Source of the DNA: JBDTMT01 sp033764095
GTDB taxonomy: Bacteria > Desulfobacterota > Binatia > HRBIN30 > CADEER01
Assembly: GCA_033764095.1 (NCBI GenBank)
Contig: JANRJF010000112.1
Location: 1 to 31,240 of the forward strand
Direction of reading: 5' to 3'
DNA length: 31,240 nucleotides
Shown: in pieces, positions 24,388-31,240 of the stretch
How the letters are laid out: each line of letters begins with the position of its first letter
Numbering within the stretch: the stretch's first letter is position 1
Position numbers and translations under genes: made by a program
Notes under the pieces: generated by a model
Seen by the model: only the letters and a program-made list of their open reading frames with translations
Databases searched by the model: none
What the model was told of the DNA's origin: nothing

Positions 24388-24909
24388 ATGGAGGACGATG
24401 CCGAGTTGGTGGCGCGCGCCAATCGCGGCGACGCGGCGGCGTTCGAGGCGCTCTATCGCCGCCATCGCGACTGGGTGCTGGCGCTGGCCGAGCGCTGGAC
24501 CGGCAACCGCGACGACGCGCTCGACGTGCTGCAGGACGTCTTCGCCCAGTTCTTCGGCCGCTTCCCCGGCTTCGTCCTGACCGCACAGCTCAAGACCTAC
24601 CTCTATCCGGCGGTGCGCCACCTGGCGCTCGACCGCATCCGCCGGCGCCGCCCCACGGTCGATGTCGACACGCTCGCCGACACCCTCCCCGCTCCGCCGC
24701 CAAGCGGCACCGGCAGCGACCTGCACCGCCTGATCGCGGCGCTGTCGCCGGCGCACCGCGAGGTGCTGCTGCTGCGCTACGCCGACGACCTCAGCCTGCC
24801 GCAGATCGCCGCCGCGCTCGGCGTGCCGCTCGGCACCGTGAAGTCGCGGCTGCACCACGCGTTGTCGGTGCTCAAGGCAAGGAGATCCACCGATGCACAC
24901 GACAGCTGA
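24388..24909 (+). CDS. ECF-family RNA polymerase sigma factor
   Basis: A 173-residue sigma-70 family factor with only regions 2 and 4. Region 2 (about 5-75) includes ELVARANRGDAAAFEALYRR, DDALDVLQDVFAQFFGRF and LKTYLYPAVRHLALDRIRRR. Region 4 (about 112-165) reads LIAALSPAHREVLLLRYADD, LSLPQIAAALGVPLGTVKSR. It directs transcription of an extracytoplasmic-stress or envelope regulon. No ribosome site precedes the ATG. Near its 3' end an AAGGAG (24879-24884) stands eight bases before an ATG that opens only seven codons. That is the normal position of a coupled anti-sigma start, yet the next gene is an unrelated transporter on the other strand. The probable partner anti-sigma begins 2.1 kb downstream at 27005. 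Confidence 0.93.
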   Translation: MEDDAELVARANRGDAAAFEALYRRHRDWVLALAERWTGNRDDALDVLQDVFAQFFGRFPGFVLTAQLKTYLYPAVRHLALDRIRRRRPTVDVDTLADTLPAPPPSGTGSDLHRLIAALSPAHREVLLLRYADDLSLPQIAAALGVPLGTVKSRLHHALSVLKARRSTDAHDS

Positions 24910-24935
24910 TGGCTGACAGCTGATGGCCGACAGCT
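24902..24935. repeat. AGCTGATGGC/GACAG degenerate repeat after the sigma gene
   Basis: ACAGCTGATGGCTGACAGCT followed by GATGGCCGACAGCT lies over the sigma stop codon and just before the transporter stop at 24941. It belongs to the same family as 21654-21688 and contains one copy of the 11-bp TGATGGCTGAC that recurs at 27006-27016. Confidence 0.7.
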
Positions 24936-24940
24936 TCGGA

Positions 24941-26416
24941 TCAGCGCACCACGTAGCCGAACCAGACGCTCAACAGGGTGATGCCGAGCACGTCGAGGAC
25001 GATGCCGTAGCGGATCATCTGCGGCTGGGTGATGTAGCCGGTCGAGTACGCCATGGCGTTGGTCGGCGTCGACACCGGCAGCATGAAGCCGAAGGTGCAG
25101 GCGACGGTGGCGGCGAGGCCGAGGGCGATCGGATCGCCGCCGACCTGCGTGCTGACCGCCAGCACCACCGGTACCACCATGTTGGCGCTGGCGGTGTTGG
25201 AGGTCGTCTCCGACACGACGACCGCCAGCAGCGCGAACAGGAAGACCAGCGCCGGACCGTTGTGCGACGGCAGGAACTGCGCCAGCAGCGCGCCGAGCGC
25301 CTGGGCCATGCCGGTCTGCATCATCAGCTGACCGAGGCACATGCCGCCGCCGAACAGCACCACGACCGGCCAGTCGATGCCGGCGAGGTCGTCGAGATCC
25401 ATGATCGGCCGCGGGCTGCCGTCGCCCTCGCTGACCCAGAACAGCACGCCGGCCACCAGTACCGGCGCCACCGCTTCCGCCAGGTGGCGCGTGAGCCAGG
25501 CGCCGAGCTCCGGCATGGCGAGGCCGATCACCGGCGGCCCCAGCCAGAACGCGGCGGTGGTCACCAGCGCCACCGCGATGCGCCGCTCGACCGGCCGCCA
25601 GGCGCCGAGCGCCAGGTAGCGCGCCAGCATCTGCGCGCGGTCGTAGACCAGCGCCTGCTTCTCGTGCCGGAAGACGACGGCGAGGTAGACCGTCATCGCG
25701 ACGAGGATCAGCAGCGTAACCGGCAGCACCTTGACGATCCACTCGTCGAAGCCGATGCGGTAGCCGGTCGCCTGCGCGATCAGGCCGATGCCGATCAGGT
25801 TGGGCGGCGTGCCGACCGGCGTGAACAGGCCGCCGATCGAGGCGGCGTAGGTGACGATGAGGATGAACGCCGCGGCGTAGGTCCCCGGCGCCTGGCGCGC
25901 GCCGCCGCTCATCGCCAAGAGCACCGACTGCGCGATCGGCAGCATCATCGCGGTCACCGCCACGTTGCTCATCCACGCCGACAGCGCGGCGGTGGTGAGA
26001 CCGAGGAAGACGAAGGCGCGGGTCGGGTCGTTGCCGAGGATCGACAGCGACAGAACCCGGTAGGCGATGCGCTCGTTGAGCCGGTGCTTGAAGGTCACGC
26101 GCGCGAGCAGAAAGCTGCCGATGAACAGGATGATGATCGGGTTGCCGAATCCGGCGAAGGCCTGCTCGGCCGGCGCGACTCCGATCAGCACCGCCAGCGC
26201 CGGACCGAGCAGCGCGGTGACCGCCAGGGGCAGCGCCTCGCTCACCCACAGCGTCGCCACCAGCAGCATCACCGCGGTCAGGCGGCGCCCGGGTTCGGAG
26301 ATCTCCGGCAGCGGAAAGACGTAGCCGAGCACTGCCAGGCCGACCGCCAGCGCCAGGATCGCCAGCCGCGTCGGCCGCGTCATCGCCCGCGCCGCGCCCT
26401 CCTCCACCTCGAGCAT
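24941..26416 (-). CDS. SLC13/DASS-family anion:sodium symporter (dicarboxylate or sulfate type)
   Basis: A 491-residue permease with at least 11 hydrophobic segments, of the divalent-anion:Na+ symporter family that imports C4-dicarboxylates, citrate or sulfate. The two Ser-Asn-Thr/Val substrate/sodium signatures are present: LSAWMSNVAVTAMMLPIA in the first half and VVSETTSNTASANMVVPVV in the second. Also present are GGLFTPVGTPPNLIGIGL and FMLPVSTPTNAMAYSTGYI, the classic end motif. The start may be 26416 or the in-frame ATG at 26383, where GGAGGAG lies some 14 bases upstream. It stands alone on the minus strand between the sigma gene and the rest of the sigma-linked operon and looks inserted there. 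Confidence 0.93.
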   Translation of the reverse strand: MLEVEEGAARAMTRPTRLAILALAVGLAVLGYVFPLPEISEPGRRLTAVMLLVATLWVSEALPLAVTALLGPALAVLIGVAPAEQAFAGFGNPIIILFIGSFLLARVTFKHRLNERIAYRVLSLSILGNDPTRAFVFLGLTTAALSAWMSNVAVTAMMLPIAQSVLLAMSGGARQAPGTYAAAFILIVTYAASIGGLFTPVGTPPNLIGIGLIAQATGYRIGFDEWIVKVLPVTLLILVAMTVYLAVVFRHEKQALVYDRAQMLARYLALGAWRPVERRIAVALVTTAAFWLGPPVIGLAMPELGAWLTRHLAEAVAPVLVAGVLFWVSEGDGSPRPIMDLDDLAGIDWPVVVLFGGGMCLGQLMMQTGMAQALGALLAQFLPSHNGPALVFLFALLAVVVSETTSNTASANMVVPVVLAVSTQVGGDPIALGLAATVACTFGFMLPVSTPTNAMAYSTGYITQPQMIRYGIVLDVLGITLLSVWFGYVVR

Positions 26417-26521
26417 TGCGGCCGGGCTTTATCGGGGTGCCAGCGCGAGCGCTAGCCGCACGGCGGGAACACCGACGGGTCGGAACGACGGCGGCGCTCG
26501 CCGCCTGCCATCCGAACGCGG

Positions 26522-26767
26522 CTAGGTCGCGCGGACGATCTGAATCGAGCCGAGGATCGCCAGCGTCACCGCCGAGGCGACCACCATCTCGGCGATCCAC
26601 CAGTCGGGCGGCACGAAGCTCGGCCCGAAGTACGCCGTCATCACGCGGCTGCCGACCCCGGCCAGGATGGTGAAGGTCAGCTCGATGTCGAAGCGGAACA
26701 GCAGGCGCAGGACGATCGCGATCAGCACGCCTTCCAGTCCGGTTTCCATCTGCGGGATGGGCAGCAT
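26522..26767 (-). CDS. Small two-helix membrane protein, unknown function
   Basis: An 81-residue protein starting at ATG 26767, six bases after a TTTTGAGG ribosome site. Two hydrophobic segments are visible, GLEGVLIAIVLRLLF followed by FTILAGVGSRVM, and MVVASAVTLAILGSIQIV, separated by an aromatic loop (YFGPSFVPPDWWIAE). No family was recognised. It lies upstream of the transporter on the same strand, with 105 bases between, and could be cotranscribed. A structured stretch with a possible leader peptide precedes it. Confidence 0.6.
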   Translation of the reverse strand: MLPIPQMETGLEGVLIAIVLRLLFRFDIELTFTILAGVGSRVMTAYFGPSFVPPDWWIAEMVVASAVTLAILGSIQIVRAT

Positions 26768-26801
26768 CAGGGCCTCAAAACGAGGCCGGAGATAGCACAA
26801 A

Positions 26802-26978
26802 GGTGCAGCCGCATCCGCCGCGATTTTGCCTACGCCGCATGAATTTAGGCCCGATGAAGGCCCTTTCTGCCGAAACCTTCGGCCCCCCAAAGAAGAGTCC
26901 GTGGCGAAGCGCACGCTGCCCGACCCATCGTCCTCCTGATGGGCAAAAACAGACGCGGCGGATGGCGGCCGGTGAACC
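26802..26978. other. Structured intergenic element with paired ends and internal hairpins
   Basis: GCCGCATCCGCCGCG at 26808-26822 pairs with CGCGGCGGATGGCGGC at 26954-26969 (one bulge), and the flanking GATTTTGCC and GGGCAAAAAC pair as well. Inside are CCCATC-AGGAGGAC-GATGGG (minus-strand sense, 26925-26944) and GCCGA-loop-TCGGC near 26870. It is less GC-rich than the surroundings. It could be an RNA leader for the minus-strand small membrane gene or a repeat; no known RNA family was recognised. Confidence 0.4.
26845..26928 (-). CDS. Possible 27-residue leader peptide
   Basis: On the minus strand AGGAGG (26937-26932) is followed after three bases by ATG and 27 codons ending in TAA at 26845. 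The ribosome site forms the loop, and the start codon one arm, of a six-base-pair hairpin. The peptide (starting MGRAACASPRTLLWG) has no recognised motif. The start-spacing is short and the reading may be accidental. Confidence 0.2.
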   Translation of the reverse strand: MGRAACASPRTLLWGAEGFGRKGLHRA

Positions 26979-27004
26979 TTTCGCCGGCCTGCTGCGCTGA
27001 AGGG

Positions 27005-27514
27005 ATGATGGCTGACGACCGACGCGACCCGCAGGCCCACCTCGATCTGCTCGAGCTCGACGCGCTGCGCGCCGGCGAGCCGCTGCCGGCGAGCGCTCGG
27101 GCACACGCCGCGTGGTGCGCCGAGTGTACCGCAGCACTGGCCGAGCTCGACGAGCTCGGCCTGGCGCTGCGTGCGGTGCGGTCGATCGACATCCCCGCCG
27201 CGCGCGACGCCGTCATCCTCGCCGACGCGCGGTGGCACGCGGCGCGCGTCCGCCGCACCGGCCGCGGCTGGATGCCGGCGGCGCTCGCCGCCGCCGCCGT
27301 CGCGGTGCTGGCGATCGCCGCGCTGCTGAACGGACGGGCCGCCCCGCACACCGACATCGAGCTCGCCAGCGCACCGGCGGCGCGTCTGCACGATCGCGCT
27401 GCCGACGGCCGCGTCACCGTGCTCGACGCCTTCGCGTTGGCGCGCGCCAACGCCGACCCGGCGGAAGTCGACGCCGTCCTCGATCGGGCGGTGGCGCTGG
27501 AGAACTGGCAATGA
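27005..27514 (+). CDS. Membrane-anchored zinc-finger anti-sigma factor with degenerate dockerin-like extracytoplasmic tail
   Basis: A 169-residue protein (start 27005 or 27008; the frame is open back to 26939). The N-terminal cytoplasmic part contains AHLDLLELDALRAG and H-A-A-W-C-A-E-C, the HxxxCxxC zinc motif of ZAS-type anti-sigma factors that bind ECF sigma factors. One membrane helix follows near residues 85-107 (WMPAALAAAAVAVLAIAALL). The external tail includes DRAADGRVTVLDAFALARAN, which resembles a dockerin F-hand (DxNxDGxVxxxDAxxLA) with ligand changes. A second shortened repeat, ADPAEVDAVLDRAVAL, has lost its calcium loop. The partner is presumably the sigma factor at 24388, now separated by an inverted gene. 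The stop overlaps the next gene as ATGA. Confidence 0.8.
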   Translation: MMADDRRDPQAHLDLLELDALRAGEPLPASARAHAAWCAECTAALAELDELGLALRAVRSIDIPAARDAVILADARWHAARVRRTGRGWMPAALAAAAVAVLAIAALLNGRAAPHTDIELASAPAARLHDRAADGRVTVLDAFALARANADPAEVDAVLDRAVALENWQ

Positions 27515-27957
27515 CCCATCGACTCGCGACGCGCCTGCTCGGCGCCCTGCTGCTGGTCGTGCTGTCGCCGCTGGCCGGGCGCGGCGCGACGCCCGGGCAC
27601 TTCCGCCCGGTCGAGATCTGGCTCGACAGCGGCGACGTGCCGCTGGCCGCCTATCAACTGGAGATCAGCGCCGGCGGCGACGCGGTGATCGTCGGCGTCG
27701 AGGGCGGTGCGACGCCGCCGTTCACCGATCCACCGCGCTACGACCCGGCCGCGTTGCAGGGCGGCCGCATCATTCTCGCCACCTTCAGCACCGCCGCCGA
27801 CCTGCCGCGCGGCCGCACGCGCGTCGCGACGCTGCACGTGCGTGAAGCCGGCGACCGCGCCCCGCAGTATCACGCCACCGTCGTCGCCGCCGCCGGCGCC
27901 GACGGACGCCCGATCCCCGCCACCGTCAACCTCGTCGCGCAAGGAGACCCATCATGA
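27511..27957 (+). CDS. Secreted cohesin-like beta-sandwich protein
   Basis: A 148-residue exported protein. The signal peptide covers about residues 1-27 (LLGALLLVVLSPLAGRGA). The mature domain (VEIWLDSGDVPLAAYQLEIS, GDAVIVGVEGGATPPF, GRIILATFSTAADLPRGRTR, VATLHVREAG) has the strand pattern of cohesin-type domains: a stretch on gained benefit and averted change, then a late strand of small hydrophobics. Cohesins bind dockerins, and a dockerin-like tail is encoded by the gene directly upstream, so a periplasmic partnership is plausible but unproven. It starts on the ATGA of the anti-sigma stop and ends on the ATGA of the VIT/VWA gene, so expression of all three is tied. Confidence 0.7.
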   Translation: MTHRLATRLLGALLLVVLSPLAGRGATPGHFRPVEIWLDSGDVPLAAYQLEISAGGDAVIVGVEGGATPPFTDPPRYDPAALQGGRIILATFSTAADLPRGRTRVATLHVREAGDRAPQYHATVVAAAGADGRPIPATVNLVAQGDPS

Positions 27958-30281
27958 GGAAGCTCTTCCTCCTCGCCCTGCTCGTGCTCGTCGTCGCGCT
28001 GGCCAGCAGCTCCTGCTCCAGCAAGAAGGAATCGGCCGCGCCTCCGTCGCCGACCGCGCCGCTGGCGCGCGCCCCGGAGACGTCGGCACCGGTGGCGCAG
28101 GCGCCACAGCCGCCGCGCGACCAGGAGAACCACGTCAGCTACATGGCGGATCCGCAACGCAACTCGCCCGGCGGCGCGCAACCACAGTATGCTCCCCAAG
28201 CCTTCAAACGATCAGCGAGCGGGGCCGGGGGGATGATGGCCGCCGACGGATCGCGCGAGCGCCTGCGGGCGCTCGGCTACGGCGAGGCCGACAAGAATCT
28301 CGCCGGCGCGGTCGGCCGGCGCGCCGACGAGCGCGCCGCCGGCCTGCCGCGCCTCGGCGCCGGCGAGGAGCTGTGGGTGATCGCGCGCGCCGACTGGAAC
28401 CAGGGCGCCACGCCGCCCGAGCCGGAGTCGCTGCCGCGCTGCGGGCTCAACGCCAAGCCGCCCGGCTCCGAGCAGGAGATCCCGCTGCCGCTCACCCACA
28501 CCGACGTCAAGGCGAGCGTCGCCGGCTACATCGCCAGCGTCTCGGTGACGCAGCAGTACGAGAATCCGTATCAGGAGAAGATCGAGGCGGTGTACGTCTT
28601 CCCACTGCCGCAGGATGCGGCGGTGTCGGAGTTCGTCATGACCGTCGGCGAGCGCAAGATCCGCGGCCTGATCCGCGAGCGCGAGCAGGCCGAGCAGCTC
28701 TACGCCGACGCGCGCCAGCAGGGCTATGTCGCCTCGCTGCTCACCCAGGAGCGGCCCAACATCTTCACCCAGTCGGTCGCCAACCTCGAGCCCGGCAAGC
28801 GCATCGACATCGCCCTCACCTACTTCAACCCGCTGGCGCTGCACGACGGCGAGTACGAGTTCGTCTTCCCGATGGTGGTCGGGCCGCGCTTCAATCCGCC
28901 CGGCACCGCCAACGGCGTCGGCGCGGTGCCGCGCGGCCAGCATGGCAGCTCCGGGCAGGCGACCGAGGTGCAGTACCTGCCGCCGAGTGAACGCAGCGGC
29001 CACGACATCGCGCTGACGGTGGACATCGACGCCGGCCTGCCGATCGAGCGGATCGAGAGCCCGACGCACGTCATCGACACCACCGCCCCGGCGCCGACCC
29101 GCCGCCAGGTGACGCTGCACGCCGCCGACACGGTGCCGAACAAGGACTTCGTGCTGCGCTACCGGCTGAGCGGCGAGGACGTGCGCGGCGCCTTTCTCAC
29201 CCACCGCGACCAGCGCGGCGGCTTCTTCACCCTCATGCTGCAGCCGCCGGCCGAGCTGGCGCAGGCGGAGCGCGCGCCGATGGAGCTGATCTTCGTGCTC
29301 GACTGCTCCGGCAGCATGAGCGGCGCGCCGCTCGACATCGCCAAGCGCACCGCCGAGCGCGCCCTGCGCCGGCTCGGCCCCAACGACACCTTCCAGATCA
29401 TCCAGTTCAGCGAGAGCGCCGCGCAGCTCGGCCCGCAGCCACTGGCGGCGACGCCGGCCAACCTGGAGCGCGGCCTCACCTACCTGCGCGGGCTGCAGAG
29501 CGAGGGCGGCACGATGATGATCGAGGGCGTCAAGGCGGCGCTCGACTTCCCGCACGACCCGCAGCGCCTGCGCGTCGTCTCGTTCATGACCGACGGCTTC
29601 ATCGGCAACGATCCCGAGATTCTCGGCGAAGTGCAGCAGCGGGTGCGCGACGCGCGCGTGTTCAGCTTCGGCATCGGTTCATCGGTGAACCGCTACCTGC
29701 TCGACCGCATGGCGGTGCTGGGTCGCGGCGCGGTCGCCTACGTCGGACTCGACGAGGGCTCGCAGCGTGCCGTCGATCAGTTCTACGAGCGCGTCTCGCA
29801 CCCGGCGCTCACCGACCTGTCGATCGACTGGGGCGCGCTGCAGGTCACCGACGTCTACCCGCAGCGCCTGCCCGACCTGTTCGTCGGCCGCCCGGTGGTG
29901 ATCACCGGCCGCTTCCGCGGCGACGCGCCGACCACGGTGCGCGTCACCGGCCGCGCCGGCGGCACCGTGCGCACGGTCGCCGTCGCCGCCGATCCCAGCG
30001 ATGGCGGCGCCACTCATCCGGCGCTCGCCAACGTCTGGGCGCGGCTGAAGATCGCCGACCTGGAAGACCGCGCCACGGTCGAGCCGAACGACGGCACCGC
30101 GATCAAGCAGGTCGCCCTGGAGTACGGGCTGATGTCCGGCTACACCGCCTTCCTCGCCGTCGACTCCAGCCGCCGCACCGCCGGCGACCACGGCACCACC
30201 GTCGCCGTCCCGGTGCCGGTGCCCGACGGCGTGCGCTACGACACCACCGTCGGCCCGAGCGCCAAGCGGGAGATCGAATGA
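27954..30281 (+). CDS. VIT and von Willebrand factor A domain lipoprotein
   Basis: A 775-residue envelope protein; AAGGAG lies seven bases before the ATG. The N-terminus is a lipoprotein-type signal (LFLLALLVLVVALASSSC), with Cys at about residue 22. A Pro/Ala/Gln-rich spacer follows. Residues 165-300 are a VIT domain (VKASVAGYIASVSVTQQYEN, EAVYVFPLPQDAAVSEF, EREQAEQLYADARQQG, YFNPLALHDGEYEFVFPM). Residues 440-620 are a VWA domain with the MIDAS metal site D450-x-S452-G-S454 and later FMTDGFIGND. The C-terminal 150 residues are beta-rich. VIT/VWA proteins bind ligands or matrix at the cell surface. It is part of the anti-sigma operon, so it may be either the regulon's output or a sensor part. 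Confidence 0.93.
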   Translation: MRKLFLLALLVLVVALASSSCSSKKESAAPPSPTAPLARAPETSAPVAQAPQPPRDQENHVSYMADPQRNSPGGAQPQYAPQAFKRSASGAGGMMAADGSRERLRALGYGEADKNLAGAVGRRADERAAGLPRLGAGEELWVIARADWNQGATPPEPESLPRCGLNAKPPGSEQEIPLPLTHTDVKASVAGYIASVSVTQQYENPYQEKIEAVYVFPLPQDAAVSEFVMTVGERKIRGLIREREQAEQLYADARQQGYVASLLTQERPNIFTQSVANLEPGKRIDIALTYFNPLALHDGEYEFVFPMVVGPRFNPPGTANGVGAVPRGQHGSSGQATEVQYLPPSERSGHDIALTVDIDAGLPIERIESPTHVIDTTAPAPTRRQVTLHAADTVPNKDFVLRYRLSGEDVRGAFLTHRDQRGGFFTLMLQPPAELAQAERAPMELIFVLDCSGSMSGAPLDIAKRTAERALRRLGPNDTFQIIQFSESAAQLGPQPLAATPANLERGLTYLRGLQSEGGTMMIEGVKAALDFPHDPQRLRVVSFMTDGFIGNDPEILGEVQQRVRDARVFSFGIGSSVNRYLLDRMAVLGRGAVAYVGLDEGSQRAVDQFYERVSHPALTDLSIDWGALQVTDVYPQRLPDLFVGRPVVITGRFRGDAPTTVRVTGRAGGTVRTVAVAADPSDGGATHPALANVWARLKIADLEDRATVEPNDGTAIKQVALEYGLMSGYTAFLAVDSSRRTAGDHGTTVAVPVPVPDGVRYDTTVGPSAKREIE

Positions 30282-31054
30282 GCCCGCGCGCGCTGGCGGC
30301 GTTGCTTGCCGTGGCACTCTGCGCCGGTTGTGCGGCGAAGGGAAGCTACCCGACCCGTCTGAACACGCGCGCTCAGCTTGGCGATGCGGGAACGGCAGAC
30401 GACGCGGAGATCGAGCGCCTGTTCGCCGCCAGTCCGCAACTGCCGGCGGCGCCGCGCGCGGCGCTGCTGCTGATCGGTAGCCGCTACGCTGGCAGTGTCG
30501 ATGCGGAGGATGCGCTGGCCGACCGGCTGCGGCGGCGCCTGCAACGCTCGCCGTTTCTCAGCGTACAGATCCTGCCCGAGAGTCTGGCGGTCAGCTTCAC
30601 GCCGAGCCATGGCCTGTCGCTCTCGCACATGCGCAGTGCGGCGGCGCGTCTGCAGGACGAGGTGTTGGTCGTCATCAGCACCGACGTGGACGTCGACACC
30701 GGGACCAACCTGCTGTCGGCCACCTACTTCGCACTCGTGCCGATGGCCTTCGTGCCGGGCAGCGAGGTTGGCGCCTGGGCCAGCGCCGAGGCCTGCGCCA
30801 TCGACGTACGCAGCGGCCTCTTCCTCGGCTGCGCCAGCGGTCATGGTCAGGCGCGCGACGGCTTCGTCATCCCGCTCAACAGCGAGACAGCGCGCCGCGA
30901 CGTCGCCCGCGAAGCGCTCGGCCGCGCCGCCGCCGGGCTGCCCGATCAGATCGCCGACCTGGTCGCGGCGCGAATCGCCAGCGGCGCGGGCCAGGCGCCG
31001 CTCGCCGCGCACGGTCCGGCGGGCCCACGCTACGACACCGTTGCCGCCGATTGA
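30278..31054 (+). CDS. Putative lipoprotein of unknown function
   Basis: A 258-residue protein beginning with a lipoprotein signal (LAALLAVALCAGC, modified Cys near residue 18). GGGAG lies before the ATG, which overlaps the VIT/VWA stop as ATGA. The mature part is mixed alpha-beta: LLLIGSRYAGSVDAEDALAD, LQDEVLVVISTDVDVDTGTN and CASGHGQARDGFVIPLNSE, with Asp-rich strands. No family was recognised. Being the fourth gene of a run of four overlapping starts, it probably works in the same envelope system. Its last 25 bases overlap the convergent MFS gene. Confidence 0.85.
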   Translation: MSPRALAALLAVALCAGCAAKGSYPTRLNTRAQLGDAGTADDAEIERLFAASPQLPAAPRAALLLIGSRYAGSVDAEDALADRLRRRLQRSPFLSVQILPESLAVSFTPSHGLSLSHMRSAAARLQDEVLVVISTDVDVDTGTNLLSATYFALVPMAFVPGSEVGAWASAEACAIDVRSGLFLGCASGHGQARDGFVIPLNSETARRDVAREALGRAAAGLPDQIADLVAARIASGAGQAPLAAHGPAGPRYDTVAAD

Positions 31055-31240
31055 CGCCGCTCGGCGCTGCGCGTGCCGAAGCCGAACAGCAAGCACGCGG
31101 CGATCGGCGTCACCGCGGCGACCAGGAACATCGGGCGGTAGCCGTAGTGCTCGGCGAGCAGGCCGAAGGCGAAGCCGCTGGTGGTGACGCCGAGGTTGAA
31201 GGCGCCGTTGAACAGCGCCTGTGAGCGGCCGAGCTGCGCC
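31030..31240 (-). CDS. MFS transporter, C-terminal fragment (5' part beyond window)
   Basis: An open minus-strand frame enters at the window edge and stops with TAG at 31032-31030, giving 69 residues. It shows the end of an MFS half: LGRSQALFNGAFNLGVTTSG, FGLLAEHYGYRPMFLVAAVT, PIAACLLFGFG, then a basic tail. The N-F-G-x-F-N-L-G-pattern followed by AEHYGYRPMF is typical of the fifth-sixth or eleventh-twelfth helices in sugar or drug efflux carriers. Substrate cannot be told. It overlaps the 3' end of the lipoprotein gene by 25 bases in convergent orientation. Confidence 0.8.
   Translation of the reverse strand, partial: AQLGRSQALFNGAFNLGVTTSGFAFGLLAEHYGYRPMFLVAAVTPIAACLLFGFGTRSAERRQSAATVS

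Larger units (their letters stand above)
24907..27016. repeat. 11-bp direct repeat bounding the inverted transporter block
   Basis: TGATGGCTGAC is present at 24907-24917, across the sigma-factor stop codon, and at 27006-27016, across the start of the anti-sigma factor. The 2.1 kb between holds the transporter and the small membrane protein, both on the opposite strand. Deleting one copy plus the block would fuse sigma stop and anti-sigma start as TGATG. The left copy also lies inside a repeat of similar sequence, so chance or repeat ancestry cannot be excluded. Confidence 0.4.

Noticed and set aside
24893..24916. Seven-codon frame with an ideal ribosome site after the sigma gene, as a functional peptide
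   Set aside because: It ends inside repeat DNA and looks like the remains of a gene start; no sign of a functional peptide.
26939..27004. N-terminal extension of the anti-sigma factor from the ATG at 26939
   Set aside because: The extra residues lie in the structured element, lack a ribosome site and are not typical of anti-sigma N-termini; not fully excluded.

Overview
This is a GC-rich window (roughly 70% G+C by eye) from a Gram-negative, free-living bacterium. A secreted protein with DUF4215-type Cys-rich repeats, dockerin-like and cohesin-like modules, a Ku/LigD repair pair, and several families of dispersed intergenic hairpin repeats fit a member of the former Deltaproteobacteria, such as Candidatus Binatota/Binatia or Myxococcota. 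That placement is inference. No rRNA, tRNA, IS transposase or CRISPR array was seen, and no gene-free stretch exceeds 300 bases.

Layout. 1-1170 is the N-terminal part of an acyl-CoA carboxylase carboxyltransferase (minus strand). 1431-5055 holds a secreted multidomain purple-acid-phosphatase-like protein divergent from a secreted Cys-rich protein. 5087-12458 is a lipid-modification locus. On the minus strand it runs CarH/LitR-type B12-binding regulator, small conserved protein, CFA-synthase-family methyltransferase, COG2907 flavoprotein, DUF1365 protein. Divergent on the plus strand are a TIGR01777-SRPBCC fusion and a second CFA-like methyltransferase. 12566-14719 is a secreted parallel beta-helix protein. 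14855-17858 holds an IMPase-like protein, an OFA-like MFS permease and a DUF1614 membrane protein, with repeats embedded in gene ends. 18045-18917 is a rhomboid protease. 19052-24248 is a DNA end-joining locus: Ku coupled to a MerR/TPR protein and followed by an EthD protein, divergent from a three-domain LigD. 24388-31054 is an ECF sigma factor, then an inverted SLC13-type transporter and a small membrane protein. These are followed by an ATGA-linked operon of anti-sigma factor with a degenerate dockerin-like tail, secreted cohesin-like protein, VIT/VWA lipoprotein and another lipoprotein. The window ends inside a second MFS gene.

The two most interesting systems are as follows. (1) A putative light/B12-controlled membrane-lipid locus. 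Its regulator keeps the W-x9-EH and ExHxxG adenosylcobalamin motifs, while its two CFA-family enzymes lack the usual active-site Cys. This suggests fatty-acid methylation, for example furan-fatty-acid type, rather than plain cyclopropanation. (2) A sigma/anti-sigma cell-surface system in which a dockerin-like tail on the anti-sigma factor is encoded next to a cohesin-like secreted protein and a VIT/VWA lipoprotein. The sigma gene is separated from this operon by an inverted transporter block bounded by an 11-bp direct repeat. At least five intergenic repeat families occur, and they appear to have rewritten protein termini of neighbouring genes.
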